Both the position numbers and the translations under genes were made by a program. Under the pieces are notes generated by a model that was not told the origin of the DNA, did not search any database, and was given only the letters and a program-made list of their open reading frames with translations. Shown one piece after another: positions 25,012 to 35,468 of a DNA stretch of 64,000 bases. The DNA comes from Anianabacter salinae (GTDB lineage Bacteria; Pseudomonadota; Alphaproteobacteria; Rhodobacterales; Rhodobacteraceae): the NCBI RefSeq assembly GCF_019061145.1, contig NZ_JAHQZS010000002.1, positions 434,001-498,000 on the forward strand. The letters are read 5' to 3'. How positions within the stretch are numbered: the first letter of the stretch is position 1; the number at the start of each line of letters is the position of its first letter.

Positions 25012-25779
25012 ATGCCTGCACCCAAGAACCTCCTCAAGGCGGCGCTGCTGCGCGGCGATATCCAGGTCGGTGTCTGGCTGGGCCTTGGTAGCGGCGCGGT
25101 CGCGGAAATGGCGGCGGGCGCGGGGTTCGACTGGTGCCTGATCGACGCCGAGCACAGCCCCAACGTGCTGCCGACGATCGGCGAGCAACTGCGTTCGATG
25201 AACGGACGGGGCACTAGCGCGATCCTCCGCGTGCCGGTCTGCGAGGACTGGGTAATCAAGCAGATGCTCGATCTCGGGGTGCAAACCCTGCTGGTGCCGA
25301 TGGTGCATGACGGTGCGCTTGCCGCCAAGGCGGTGGCCGCGACGCGCTATCCGCCGGACGGCGTGCGCGGCGTCGGCGCGGCGCTGGCGCGGGCGTCGGA
25401 CTATTCCGGCATCCCTGATTACACGTCGACGGCCAACGCCGAGATCTGCGTGATCGTGCAGGCCGAAAGCCGCGCCTCGCTGGACAACATCGACGCCATC
25501 GCCGGAACGGCGGGCGTGGACGCGGTGTTCATCGGCCCCGCCGACCTGGCGGCTGACATGGGCCATCTGGGCAACCCTGCGCACCCAGAGGTGCAAGGCG
25601 CCATCGACCACATGATCGCGCGCATCCGTGCCGCCGGGAAGGTCGCGGGCACGCTGACCTTCGATCCCGCGCAGGTGCCGGGGATCCTCGCGAAGGGGGT
25701 GACATTCCTGGGGGTCGGCAGCGACGTGACCACGCTGGCGCGCGGATTGCGGTCGCTTGCCGCGGAGGTCAGGGGGTAG
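25012..25779 (+). CDS. HpcH/HpaI-family aldolase
   Basis: A 255-residue class II pyruvate aldolase. GVWLGLGSGAVAEMAAGAGFDW followed by CLIDAEHSPN carries the catalytic histidine region, RVPVCEDW and VQTLLVPMV the substrate arginine and barrel strand, and VQAESRASLDN with GPADLAADMG the metal-binding Glu and Asp. These enzymes cleave 4-hydroxy-2-oxo acids to pyruvate and an aldehyde; the physiological substrate is not set by the context. AGGGAGAA precedes ATG 25012. Confidence 0.9.
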   Translation: MPAPKNLLKAALLRGDIQVGVWLGLGSGAVAEMAAGAGFDWCLIDAEHSPNVLPTIGEQLRSMNGRGTSAILRVPVCEDWVIKQMLDLGVQTLLVPMVHDGALAAKAVAATRYPPDGVRGVGAALARASDYSGIPDYTSTANAEICVIVQAESRASLDNIDAIAGTAGVDAVFIGPADLAADMGHLGNPAHPEVQGAIDHMIARIRAAGKVAGTLTFDPAQVPGILAKGVTFLGVGSDVTTLARGLRSLAAEVRG

Positions 25780-25788
25780 GCGGGGGAA

Positions 25789-25871
25789 CGCCCCGGCGCG
25801 GGCATCGAGCCCGCTTGGGGCGTGCGAGATGTTCCCTCTCGCGCTCTCCCGAGTGTTTCGGGACCAAAGAT
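25789..25871 (+). repeat. Intergenic hairpin plus conserved tail, copy 2
   Basis: Nested perfect stems CGCCCC/GGGGCG (25789-25822) and GCGGGC/GCCCGC are followed by a GAG-rich stretch and then CCCGAGTGTTTCGG and GACCAAAGATG, ending at 25871. The tail matches that of the element at 13773-13829. Like that copy it lies between convergent genes, here the aldolase and the ureohydrolase. Confidence 0.55.
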
Positions 25872-25879
25872 GAGGCGCG

Positions 25880-26836
25880 TCAGAGACCGCGCGCGTGGAA
25901 GATGAAGCCCAGAAGGTTGAGCAGAAGCTGGGCCGCCAGGATCGCGGTCACGCCGCCGGGATCGTAGTCGGGCGCGACCTCGACCAGGTCGATGCCGACG
26001 ATCTCGTGGTCGCGCGCGAGGATCTGCAACAGCTCCAGCACCTCGTAGTAAAGAAACCCGCCGTGGCTTGGCGTGCCGGTGCCGGGCGCGATGGAGGGGC
26101 AGAAGGCGTCGATGTCGATGGTCAGGTAGAGCGGCGCGGCGGCGGGCACGCGGGCGGCGGTGGCGGCGGGACCGAGCGCGCGCATCTGCCGGACCGACAG
26201 GATGTCGCTGCCCATTGCGCGCGCCGCATCATAGCCGTCCCGCGCCGTCGAGGACACGTTGCGGATGCCGATCTGCGTCAGGCCGGTGACCCAGGACTTT
26301 TCGGCGGCGCGGCGCATCGGGTTGCCGTGGCCGCGCGTGACCCCGTGGCGGACATCCACGAAATCGAGATGCGCGTCGATCTGGACGATGTGGAACGGCG
26401 CGCGGCCCTCATAGGCTTCGATGCAGGGGATGTTGACCGAGTGATCGCCGCCGATGGTCACAGGCAGGCCGCCCGCACCGAGGATCGCCTCGACCCCGGC
26501 GCGGATATTGGCGTGGCTCTGCGCGGTGTCGGTGTGGATGATGTCTGCGTCGCCCGCATCGACGATCCGCACGCCCGGGCCAAGGTAGACAGCGTCATCC
26601 TCGTGGTCGTAGGCGCCCGCATGGCCAAAGCTGAACAGCGTCGAAGCCTCGCGCAGGGCACGGGGGCCGAAGCGCGCGCCGGGGCGATATTGCGTGCCGC
26701 CATCGAAGGGTGCGCCAAGGATCACCGCATGGGCGTCCAGCGCAGCCCAATCGGTCACGATGGGAAACTTGCCGAAGGACGCGATGCCGGTGAAGGGCAG
26801 GTTCAAACGCCCGGTCTCGTAGCTGTTGGCGGTCAT
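25880..26836 (-). CDS. speB: Agmatinase-type ureohydrolase
   Basis: A 318-residue arginase/agmatinase-fold enzyme. The binuclear manganese site is visible: H132 in GGDHSVN; D154, H156 and D158 in IDAHLDFVD; and the DID in TIDIDAFCPSIAPGTGTPSHGG (TIDIDAFCPSIAPGTG). The last stretch with GTG(T)P-GG is agmatinase-like rather than arginase-like. It splits urea from a guanidino compound, perhaps agmatine or guanidinobutyrate. Start at ATG 26836 gives a normal N-terminus. It is divergent from the TehA-like gene. Confidence 0.88.
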   Translation of the reverse strand: MTANSYETGRLNLPFTGIASFGKFPIVTDWAALDAHAVILGAPFDGGTQYRPGARFGPRALREASTLFSFGHAGAYDHEDDAVYLGPGVRIVDAGDADIIHTDTAQSHANIRAGVEAILGAGGLPVTIGGDHSVNIPCIEAYEGRAPFHIVQIDAHLDFVDVRHGVTRGHGNPMRRAAEKSWVTGLTQIGIRNVSSTARDGYDAARAMGSDILSVRQMRALGPAATAARVPAAAPLYLTIDIDAFCPSIAPGTGTPSHGGFLYYEVLELLQILARDHEIVGIDLVEVAPDYDPGGVTAILAAQLLLNLLGFIFHARGL

Positions 26837-26963
26837 GCGCAACTTTCTGCTGGGACAGGTGCGGGTGAGGGTGGGGCAGGGCGCCGCGGCGGGCAAGCCC
26901 GATTCCGCTCGCGGTGCGCACGCAGATATGCCAATCGGGGAATGTATGCAGCGAGGGATGGAC

Positions 26964-27926
26964 ATGGCCATGCACACGCCGTTCTGGAAGCGCACGCCGC
27001 CCGCTGTGTTTGCGCCGATCTTCGGGCTGTTCGGCCTTGGGCTCGCGTGGCGCGCGGGGCTTGCGCTGACCGGGCTTCCGGGGGCACCGGCCGAGATGCT
27101 GCTTGGCGCGGTGACGCTGCTCTGGCTGGCGGCGGCGCTGTGCTATGGCGCAAAGGCGGCCGCCCGCCCCGGCGTCGTCGCCGAGGATCTGCGGGTCGTG
27201 CCGGGGCGCGCGGGGCTTGCGGCGATGTCGCTGGGCGGCGCGCTGCTGGCGAGCGTGGCCGTTCCCTATGACGCAAGGCTTGCGGGCGCGCTGATGTGGC
27301 TGGCGCTTGGCGGTCACGCGGCGCTGGCGGTCCTGATGATCCGGGTTCTGCTGGCAGGCCCGCCGGAGCAGCGGCAGGTAACGCCTGCCTGGCATCTGTC
27401 CTTTGTCGGCTTCATCGTCAGCGCCTTCTGCGCGGCGCAGCTCGGGCAGGCGCGCCTTGCGCTGGGGGTCCTCGTGCTTACGGCGGGGCTTGCCGCGGTC
27501 ATCTATGCCGTCAGCCTGCGCCAGCTGATGCGCCATGATCCGCCGCCGCCGCTGCGCCCGCTGCTGGCGATCCATCTGGCGCCGGTGTCGCTGTTCGGCA
27601 GCGTGCTGGTGCTGCTGGATCATCCGGGGCTGGCGCAGGTTTTTGGCGGCGCCGCGATGGCGGTGCTTGGCGTCTTGCTGTGGCGCGCCCGTTACCTGAC
27701 AGCGGCGGGATTCTCGCCGCTCTGGGGTGCGTTCACCTTTCCGCTGGCGGCCTTCGCGGGGCTGTGTCTTCAACTTGGCTTTCGGACCGGCAATGATCTG
27801 TGGTCGGTCGCCGGGCTGGTGACGCTTGCAGCGGCCTCTGCGCTGATCCCGTGGATCGCGGCGCGGGTGCTGGGGATGTGGATCAAGGGCACGCTGGCGG
27901 CAAAGACCGGCGCCGCCATCGCCTGA
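26964..27926 (+). CDS. TehA/SLAC1-type (TDT family) membrane protein
   Basis: 320 residues with about ten membrane helices and little else. The opening TPFWKRTPPAVFAPIFGLFG, with its FAPIFGLFGLGLAWR first helix, is typical of TehA-like proteins related to the SLAC1 anion channels and C4-dicarboxylate carriers. Tellurite resistance is a historical name; the natural substrate is probably an anion. Several in-frame ATGs occur at 26928-26970; 26964 has the best spacing to GAGGG at 26953. Confidence 0.8.
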   Translation: MAMHTPFWKRTPPAVFAPIFGLFGLGLAWRAGLALTGLPGAPAEMLLGAVTLLWLAAALCYGAKAAARPGVVAEDLRVVPGRAGLAAMSLGGALLASVAVPYDARLAGALMWLALGGHAALAVLMIRVLLAGPPEQRQVTPAWHLSFVGFIVSAFCAAQLGQARLALGVLVLTAGLAAVIYAVSLRQLMRHDPPPPLRPLLAIHLAPVSLFGSVLVLLDHPGLAQVFGGAAMAVLGVLLWRARYLTAAGFSPLWGAFTFPLAAFAGLCLQLGFRTGNDLWSVAGLVTLAAASALIPWIAARVLGMWIKGTLAAKTGAAIA

Positions 27927-27940
27927 GCCTTTCGGCTTTT
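27926..27940 (+). terminator. Short terminator-like hairpin after the TehA-like gene
   Basis: AGCC-TTTC-GGCT followed by TTTCATT starts at the stop codon. The stem is only 4 bases, so this is weak. Confidence 0.3.
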
Positions 27941-27964
27941 CATTCCCCCGATCCCGTGAAATAG

Positions 27965-29448
<1,484 letters not shown>

Positions 29449-29449
<1 letters not shown>

Positions 29450-30216
29450 TGCGCCGCGCCGCGCGGGCGGGGGGCGCCGTTCTGGCGGTGCTGTGCCTTC
29501 TGGCCGCTGCCCGCGCGCTCATGCCCCTGGGCGACCGCGCGCTGGTGCCGCTGGGCGTGCTGGCCGCCGTGACGGCCGCGGGGCTGTGGCGCACGGCCGC
29601 GTTGCGGCGCGGGGCGCTGGCGGACGCCGTGCTGCGCCCCGGATCGCGCCTGCGCTGGATGCTGGCCGGGCGGCTTGGGTCGGGGCTGGTTGCGCTTGGC
29701 GCCACGACGCTTGCCGTTCCCCTGCTGGCGTACCAGTTGGCCACGCTGCGCCCAGCCGAGCCGCTGCTGATCGCTGGAACGACGGTGCTGGCGGCGCTGA
29801 TCTTCCTTTGGTTTGAAAATCGGCTGCGGCAAGAGGCCCGGCCCAGGCTAGCCCCTGCCTTGGCCGCGCGCCCGTCCGCTGTCTGCGCGGCGCTGGTCAT
29901 GGTTCCGGTCTATGCATGGGCCGGTTGGGCGGTCTGGCCCTTGCCGGACTGGATCGCGGGCGGCATCCTTGCCACGCTGGACGGCGCGCTGCAGACCTTG
30001 CCGATGCGCGACGGGCTTCTGCACGGTCTTTGCGCCTTCCTCCTGTCCGCCGAGGCTTCGGGGCTTTGGCTTTTGGGGCAGCTCGATTTTGCAGCCGGTC
30101 CGAGCGTGCTTATCTTGCTGCGGCAGGCGCTGGTCGGCCTGGCGCTGGCTGAGGTGACTGTCGCCGCGCTGGTGCTGGCGATGGGTTTGGGCCGGGAGGA
30201 CGGGAATGAAGGCTGA
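29449..30216 (+). CDS. Membrane protein of unknown function
   Basis: 255 residues, highly hydrophobic and Leu/Ala-rich, with about six or seven membrane segments (for example 10-28, 34-50, 75-100, 105-122, 143-165, 180-205, 215-245). I see no catalytic motif. The ATG at 29449 overlaps the guaB stop (TGATG), and the next gene starts 11 bases before its own stop, a tight translational coupling that suggests joint function with the following coiled/glycine-zipper protein. The family is not recognised. Confidence 0.8.
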
Positions 30217-31123
30217 TCGGGCAAGGCGGCGCTGGCGCATCGCGGGGCTTGCAGTCGCGGCGGCATTTGCCGTGTTCGCGGCGCTGTGGCTGATCCCCTA
30301 CACGCCGCCGCCCGAGCGCGCCGAGACACTGGTTGCGCAGGCCGTCGCCGCCGCCACGCTCGAGGCAGAAACCGCGCTGGAGGCCGAACTGGCACCGGTC
30401 TTCGCACCCGTGCACGCAGCGGTGCCCGCCTATCTCGACTTTCACTATTCGGTCTTCGGGCAGTACACCGAGTTGCTGGCGGCCTTGGCGGAATGGAGCG
30501 ACGCGGACGCCCTGTCGCCGCTCGAACACCGCCTGTTCGAAGGCTACGACGCCCGGCTGGACGCGGCAACGGACCGGCTGTCGCTGCTTCAGTCAGAGGC
30601 CTTCGAGGCACATCTGTCGGACGCGCTGAGACAAGAGGCCGGGTGGCGTCCGGTCAGTCCCGTCATTGCGCGCAGCGTCGAGCGGACGCTGGACCGCACG
30701 CGCATGACCTTGCCGCTTGCGGCGGCGGGGGGCATTGGCGGCGGCGCCATCGCCGCGCGGCTGGTGAGCCGCTCGATGATGCGTCTGGTGCAGAAGCAGG
30801 CGGCGAAGGTCGCGGCGCGCGGGGCGGGCGTGGGTGGCGGCGCAGCGGCTGGGGCTGCGGCGGGGACGCTGCTTGGCCCTGTCGGCACGGTCGTCGGCGG
30901 TGTCATCGGCGGCGCGGCGTCTTATCTGGTGCTGGACCATGCAGGCGTGAAACTGGATGAAATGTTCACGCGCAACAGCTTCGAAGCGGAACTTCATGCA
31001 ATGATCGAAGAGGTGCAGGCAACCGTGTCGTCTGATCTGGCCGAGACCCTCACAGCGCGTGGACAGGATCTTGGCGGGCGGACCTTGCAAGCGATGCATG
31101 CGGGCCGGAGCGCGGGCCTGTGA
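30206..31123 (+). CDS. Membrane-anchored protein with glycine-zipper segment, unknown function
   Basis: 305 residues. A single N-terminal membrane helix at about 12-30 is followed by an alanine/glutamate-rich helical region (about 35-150). A strongly glycine/alanine-rich stretch near 205-245 (GAGVGGGAAAGAAAGTLLG, then PVGTVVGGVIGGAASYL) has GxxxG spacing like glycine zippers that insert or pack in membranes. GGGAGGA at 30196 places the start at ATG 30206, inside the previous gene. The following methyltransferase overlaps its stop by GTGA. The role is unknown. Confidence 0.8.
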   Translation: MKADRARRRWRIAGLAVAAAFAVFAALWLIPYTPPPERAETLVAQAVAAATLEAETALEAELAPVFAPVHAAVPAYLDFHYSVFGQYTELLAALAEWSDADALSPLEHRLFEGYDARLDAATDRLSLLQSEAFEAHLSDALRQEAGWRPVSPVIARSVERTLDRTRMTLPLAAAGGIGGGAIAARLVSRSMMRLVQKQAAKVAARGAGVGGGAAAGAAAGTLLGPVGTVVGGVIGGAASYLVLDHAGVKLDEMFTRNSFEAELHAMIEEVQATVSSDLAETLTARGQDLGGRTLQAMHAGRSAGL

Positions 31124-32289
31124 CCCCCGCCGCCCGCATCGCCGCCGCGATCGAGATCATTGATCGCTGGCACGCCGGTGAGCCTGCGGAAAAGGCGCTG
31201 ACCACATGGGGGCGCACGCACCGTTTCGCGGGGTCCAAGGACCGTGCGGCGATCCGCGACCACGTCTTCGACGTGCTGCGCCGCGCCCGGTCCACCGCGC
31301 AGGGCGGTAAAGGGAATACGGGGCGGGCGCAGATGATCGGGCTGCTGCGGCAGGCTGGCATCGATCCGGCCGAGATGTTCACCGGCGAGGGGCACGCGCC
31401 GCCGCCGCTGTCCCCAGAGGAAATCGTGCCGCCCGGCAAGGCCAGCGATGCCGAGAGCCTTGACTGGCCCGACTGGCTGATGCCCGAGGCGCAGCGCAGT
31501 CTTGGCGACGATCTTGCGCCGGTGCTGGAAGCGCTGCGGCACCGCGCGCCGATCACCCTGCGCGTGAATGCCGCCCGCATGGGCCGGGACACGCTCGCCC
31601 GCCATCTTGCGTCAGGCGGGATCGAAACCGCGCCGAACGCGCTGTCCCCGACAGCGCTTGATGTGTTGTCCGGCGCGCGCGGGCTCTCGCAGCATCCGGC
31701 CTTTCTGCAAGGCGCCTTCGAGATGCAGGACGCGGCCAGCCAGGCGGTGGTCGATCTGATCCCGGTGCAGCCGGGGGCGCGCATCCTCGACTATTGTGCG
31801 GGCGGCGGTGGCAAGACGCTGGCACTTGCCGCCCGCACCGGAGAGGTCGTTGACGCTCATGATGCCGACCCGCGCCGGATGAGCGATCTGCCCTCCCGGG
31901 CAGCGCGCGCGGATGCCGTGATCCGGGTTCAACAGACTGACGCAATATCAACAGGTTACGACGTTATCCTCATGGATGTTCCCTGTTCGGGGTCCGGCGC
32001 ATGGCGCCGCGCGCCCGAGGGGAAGTGGTCCCTTGACGCGCCGCGCCTACGGACGCTGAACGACATTCAGGACAGCATTCTGGATCGCTGCGCCGGGCTG
32101 CTGGCCCCCGGCGGCAGGCTGATCTACGCGACCTGCTCGCTGCTGCGGTGCGAGAACGAAGACCGCGTCGACGCTTTCCTTGCGCGCCATCCGGGATGGT
32201 CCGTGCCGTTGCAGCGACGTTTCTCGGTGCTCGAGGGCGGCGATGGTTTCTTCACGGCCCATCTGGTGCAGCATCAGGCTGCGCTGTAG
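31120..32289 (+). CDS. RsmB/NOP2-family rRNA (cytosine-5) methyltransferase
   Basis: 389 residues. A NusB-like helical N-terminal part (about 1-60) leads into a Rossmann SAM-dependent domain. DYCAGGGGKTLALAA is the SAM loop (near 223), and DVPCSGSGAWRR and IYATCSLLRCEN carry the two cysteines of the m5C family (the TC cysteine attacks the base, the PC cysteine assists release). It probably methylates 16S rRNA, although a tRNA target is possible. The start is GTG 31120 overlapping the preceding stop as GTGA. Confidence 0.9.
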   Translation: MTPAARIAAAIEIIDRWHAGEPAEKALTTWGRTHRFAGSKDRAAIRDHVFDVLRRARSTAQGGKGNTGRAQMIGLLRQAGIDPAEMFTGEGHAPPPLSPEEIVPPGKASDAESLDWPDWLMPEAQRSLGDDLAPVLEALRHRAPITLRVNAARMGRDTLARHLASGGIETAPNALSPTALDVLSGARGLSQHPAFLQGAFEMQDAASQAVVDLIPVQPGARILDYCAGGGGKTLALAARTGEVVDAHDADPRRMSDLPSRAARADAVIRVQQTDAISTGYDVILMDVPCSGSGAWRRAPEGKWSLDAPRLRTLNDIQDSILDRCAGLLAPGGRLIYATCSLLRCENEDRVDAFLARHPGWSVPLQRRFSVLEGGDGFFTAHLVQHQAAL

Positions 32290-32322
32290 TCCCGATATAC
32301 AGCTTTAGGTAGATTTCACCGC

Positions 32323-32338
32323 TTAAGCGCGTATTAAC
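32323..32338 (+). promoter_or_regulatory. Perfect CtrA-type box upstream of cckA
   Basis: TTAAGCGCGTATTAAC fits TTAA-N7-TTAAC exactly, the full alphaproteobacterial CtrA consensus. It ends 44 bases before the cckA start. In this GC-rich DNA a chance match is unlikely in a 93-base gap. CtrA binding is inferred from the motif. Confidence 0.7.
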
Positions 32339-32382
32339 TACTTTGCGCGACCTTTTCGCACGGGTGTCGCAGCGGAGGCAGC

Positions 32383-34668
32383 GTGACGGAATCGACCTTC
32401 ATCGGGCAGGACGCACGGCCCGCGCCGGTGGGCCCGATGGCCGTGCTTCTGGCGGCGGCGATCGCCGCTGCTGGCCTTGCGGTCGTGACGGATGGTGCGG
32501 TGCGCGCGCTTTGCACCGGACTGGCGGTTTCCCTTGTCGCATCCATCCTGTGGATCGCCGCCCGCGACCGGTTGCAGCGCCTGCAGGACCGGCGCGATCT
32601 GCAAAGCCTCTTGCGGATCGCGGCCTTGGGTTTTGATCCGCTGGTCCTGACCGACATCGATGGGCACATCTGCCATGCCAATGCACCGGCGCGAGATGCC
32701 TTTGGCGAGATCGAGAATACGCCCTTGTCACAGGTGCTTGGCACGCGTTTCGCAACACCGGGTGGCACCTTGCGGGGCATGATGGCCTCGGCCACCGGGG
32801 CGGGCACGGCCACGCATGAAATCCTTGCGGCAGAAAGCCATCTGCGCCTGTCGGTGCTGGCCTCTGGCGCGCGGTTCCTGTGGCGTCTGGAACTGATCGG
32901 CGCCGTGACGGCGCCCGAGGCGGACACGCCGCTGGCGGGGCTGTGCGGGTTGACGGCGGATGACAGCGGCCGGATCATGGTCGCGAACGCCGCGCTGCGC
33001 CGGGTCTCGCCGACGCTGCCGGACACGCTGGCCGACCTTGTGATCGACCCGCCTTTCCGCAGCGGCGACGTGCATCTTGTCCGCCTCGGGGCACAGGGCG
33101 TGCCCTGCCGGATCATGCCGGTGGCAGAATCGAACACTGGGACCAGCTATGTCCTTGTGCCTGCGGCCACGGTGAAAAGCGACTGGACCGTTCTCGATTC
33201 CCTGCCGATTCCGGTGATACGGCTTTGGCCCGATGGCCTTGTGATCTCTGCCAATGCGGCGGCCGTGGCCCTGTTCGACCCCGGCACGCCATGGCCCGGC
33301 CGCTTCCCCGATCTGGTCGAGGGGCTTGGCCGCCCGATCGAGGAATGGCTGCGTGATGTGACCGAAGGGCGCGGCGCCGGACAGCCGCAGGTCTTGCGCG
33401 CGCGCACGGAAAAAGCGGACCAGTTCCTGCAGGTGACCTTGCGCCCCTACGAGGCCGAAGAGGGGCGCGCGCTGCTGGCCGTGCTGACCGACGCGACAGA
33501 GCTGAAATCGCTTGAGGCGCAATTCGTCCAGAGCCAGAAGATGCAGGCGATCGGGCAGCTTGCGGGCGGAGTCGCCCATGATTTCAACAACTTGCTGACC
33601 GCGATCAGCGGGCACTGCGACCTCTTGCTGGTGAACCGCGACGCGGGTGATCCCGAATTCGGCGACCTCATGCAGATCAGCCACAATGCGAACCGCGCCG
33701 CCAGCCTGGTGCGACAGCTTCTGGCGTTCTCTCGCACCCAAACGCTGGAGTTGGCCGCGCTGGACCTGCGCGACACGCTGGCCGAGATGGCGCATCTGCT
33801 GAACCGCTTGGTGGGAGAGCGGATTCAACTGGTCCAACGCCACGACCCCGCGCTGGCACTGATCCGCGGCGACCAGCGGCAGGTGGAACAGGTGCTGATG
33901 AACCTGGTCGTGAATGCGCGCGATGCGATGCCGGACGGCGGCGAGATCCGGATCGAGACGGCGATGCGGCGATTGACCCAAGCCATGACGCGCAACCGGG
34001 CGACGGTGACGCCCGGCGACTATGTGACTGTCACGGTGTCCGACGAGGGCGTCGGCATTCCGCCCGACAGGCTGGACCAGATCTTCGAGCCGTTCTTTAC
34101 CACCAAGCGCCCGGGCGAGGGCACAGGGCTTGGCCTGTCCACCGCCTATGGCATCGTCAAGCAATTGGGCGGGTTCATCTTTTGCGACAGCATCGTCGGT
34201 TCCGGCACCAGGTTTACCCTGTATTTCGGCGCCCATTGCGAAGCGGCGGCGCCTGCCGCGCCCACGGTCGTTCCGGCGCGCTCACCCTTGGATGTTCCCG
34301 ACCGGGCGGGCGTCGTGCTGCTGGTCGAGGATGAGGCGCCGGTGCGCGCCTTTGCGGCCCGGGCACTCAGGATGCACGGGCATGTCGTGCTCGAGGCCGG
34401 CAATGCCGAAGATGCGCTCAAGCTGCTGGACGATCCGGCGATGGCCATCGACGTCTTCGTGACCGACGTGGTGATGCCCGGCCTCGATGGTCCGGCCTGG
34501 GTCAAGCGCGCCCTGCGCGCGCGGCCGGACACGCGCGTGATCTTCGTCTCGGGCTATTCCGAGGAAACCGTCTCGCGCCAGCGCGCTGAGATTGCGGGAT
34601 CGGTGTTCCTGCCCAAGCCGTTCTCACTCACTCAGCTGACCGAGGCCGTGGCGCAGCAAATCACCTGA
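32383..34668 (+). CDS. cckA: Hybrid histidine kinase CckA
   Basis: A 761-residue membrane hybrid kinase. Two membrane helices lie at about 18-60, then two PAS-like domains (about 70-370), HisKA with H399 in [17 protein letters not shown], an HATPase with [11 protein letters not shown] and [18 protein letters not shown], and a receiver domain with D695 in VTDVVMPG and the conserved KPF. The HDFNN box, [17 protein letters not shown] region and C-terminal receiver together are the CckA pattern. In alphaproteobacteria CckA passes phosphate through ChpT to CtrA. The start is GTG 32383 after GCGGAGG. It lies between the methyltransferase operon and a convergent sulfotransferase-like gene. Confidence 0.93.
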   Translation: MTESTFIGQDARPAPVGPMAVLLAAAIAAAGLAVVTDGAVRALCTGLAVSLVASILWIAARDRLQRLQDRRDLQSLLRIAALGFDPLVLTDIDGHICHANAPARDAFGEIENTPLSQVLGTRFATPGGTLRGMMASATGAGTATHEILAAESHLRLSVLASGARFLWRLELIGAVTAPEADTPLAGLCGLTADDSGRIMVANAALRRVSPTLPDTLADLVIDPPFRSGDVHLVRLGAQGVPCRIMPVAESNTGTSYVLVPAATVKSDWTVLDSLPIPVIRLWPDGLVISANAAAVALFDPGTPWPGRFPDLVEGLGRPIEEWLRDVTEGRGAGQPQVLRARTEKADQFLQVTLRPYEAEEGRALLAVLTDATELKSLEAQFVQSQKMQAIGQLAGGVAHDFNNLLTAISGHCDLLLVNRDAGDPEFGDLMQISHNANRAASLVRQLLAFSRTQTLELAALDLRDTLAEMAHLLNRLVGERIQLVQRHDPALALIRGDQRQVEQVLMNLVVNARDAMPDGGEIRIETAMRRLTQAMTRNRATVTPGDYVTVTVSDEGVGIPPDRLDQIFEPFFTTKRPGEGTGLGLSTAYGIVKQLGGFIFCDSIVGSGTRFTLYFGAHCEAAAPAAPTVVPARSPLDVPDRAGVVLLVEDEAPVRAFAARALRMHGHVVLEAGNAEDALKLLDDPAMAIDVFVTDVVMPGLDGPAWVKRALRARPDTRVIFVSGYSEETVSRQRAEIAGSVFLPKPFSLTQLTEAVAQQIT

Positions 34669-34678
34669 ACAGCAGCGG

Positions 34679-35275
34679 CTATAGTCCCGCCTGTGCGTAG
34701 AATTCGAACTCTAGCGCGGCCTCGTCCCGCAACCGTCGCTGCAACTCGCGCGACAGCGACAGCTCCATCGGGGGCGAGGCGTTGAGCCGCTTGAACTCCA
34801 GCTTGCGCGCCAGACGTTCCTCGAGAAACCCGTGCAGGGCGCCGGGATCCTCGTAGCGGAACAGACGGTCCACACCCGGCTGCCCGGTCCCGTCATCAAG
34901 AAACTTGGCCTGGCTCCCGACCTGGGCGAAGGACGGGCGCTTGGGCTCGAGATACGCCGCGACGAAGGCATCGAAACTGATCCCTGCAGTCGAGTTCTTC
35001 TGCCCGTCAAGCTCGGGCCGGGCGCGATACCGATACCAGCTCCCCAGCCAGCTGACCGGCTCGCGCATGATCGCGATCGTTTCGAAGTCGGGTCCGCCGC
35101 ACGCCTCGAAATAGGGCTTCAGGAACCGCCGGTAGCGATACACCGGCGTGTGCTTGACGATGGGCGGATCGGTGATCGCCACGCCCGCCACCGGACGCAG
35201 CGCCATCTCGATTGATGTCGTGCCGGTCTTGGGGACCGCAAAGAACACCAGTTTCTCGGCCCAGAAGACCAACAT
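34679..35275 (-). CDS. Sulfotransferase-family protein
   Basis: 198 residues with the PAPS-dependent sulfotransferase pattern. FFAVPKTGTTSIEMAL (residues 11-26) is the 5'-phosphosulfate loop, and IMREPVSWLGSWYRYRARPE (near 69-88) is the 3'-phosphate region. The protein is shorter than most sulfotransferases (about 250-300), but similar short forms are common in roseobacters. The acceptor is unknown. It converges on cckA, 10 bases stop to stop, and has a near-match to the CtrA box upstream. Confidence 0.8.
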   Translation of the reverse strand: MLVFWAEKLVFFAVPKTGTTSIEMALRPVAGVAITDPPIVKHTPVYRYRRFLKPYFEACGGPDFETIAIMREPVSWLGSWYRYRARPELDGQKNSTAGISFDAFVAAYLEPKRPSFAQVGSQAKFLDDGTGQPGVDRLFRYEDPGALHGFLEERLARKLEFKRLNASPPMELSLSRELQRRLRDEAALEFEFYAQAGL

Positions 35276-35317
35276 CGCACCACTCCCGATCCTGCCGCCC
35301 CGGCTTTGTAGACGCTT

Positions 35318-35333
35318 GGTAACGCGCTGTTAA
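35318..35333 (-). promoter_or_regulatory. Near-match CtrA box upstream of the sulfotransferase gene
   Basis: On the minus strand the sequence reads TTAACAGCGCGTTACC, i.e. TTAA-N7-TTAC, one mismatch from the CtrA consensus, 43 bases ahead of the sulfotransferase ATG. It is weaker than the cckA box. Confidence 0.35.
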
Positions 35334-35370
35334 GCATCCTTGGCCAAAGTGGTGGACAGGAAATGAACGA

Positions 35371-35399
35371 TTGCAATGTTCACGTTTTGACCCAATAAA
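35371..35399 (+). promoter_or_regulatory. Candidate recA promoter
   Basis: TTGCAA (35371-35376), 17 bases, AATAAA (35394-35399). The predicted start would fall at about 35406, inside the SOS box, as expected for LexA repression. Confidence 0.45.
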
Positions 35400-35404
35400 C
35401 ATGG

Positions 35405-35419
35405 GAACAAGAGGCGAAC
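35405..35419. promoter_or_regulatory. Alphaproteobacterial SOS box (LexA site) of recA
   Basis: GAACAAGAGGCGAAC fits the direct repeat GAAC-N7-GAAC (GTTC-N7-GTTC on the other strand) bound by LexA in Rhodobacter and related groups. It lies 49 bases before recA. Confidence 0.8.
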
Positions 35420-35468
35420 ATGAGCATCATTGCAGCCCCACGGCGCGCGTGAAATAAGGACAAGACAA

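Noticed and set aside
35420-35452. Ten-codon ORF just after the SOS box, upstream of recA
   Set aside because: Could be mistaken for a leader peptide, but there is no attenuator structure and recA is known to be controlled by LexA.
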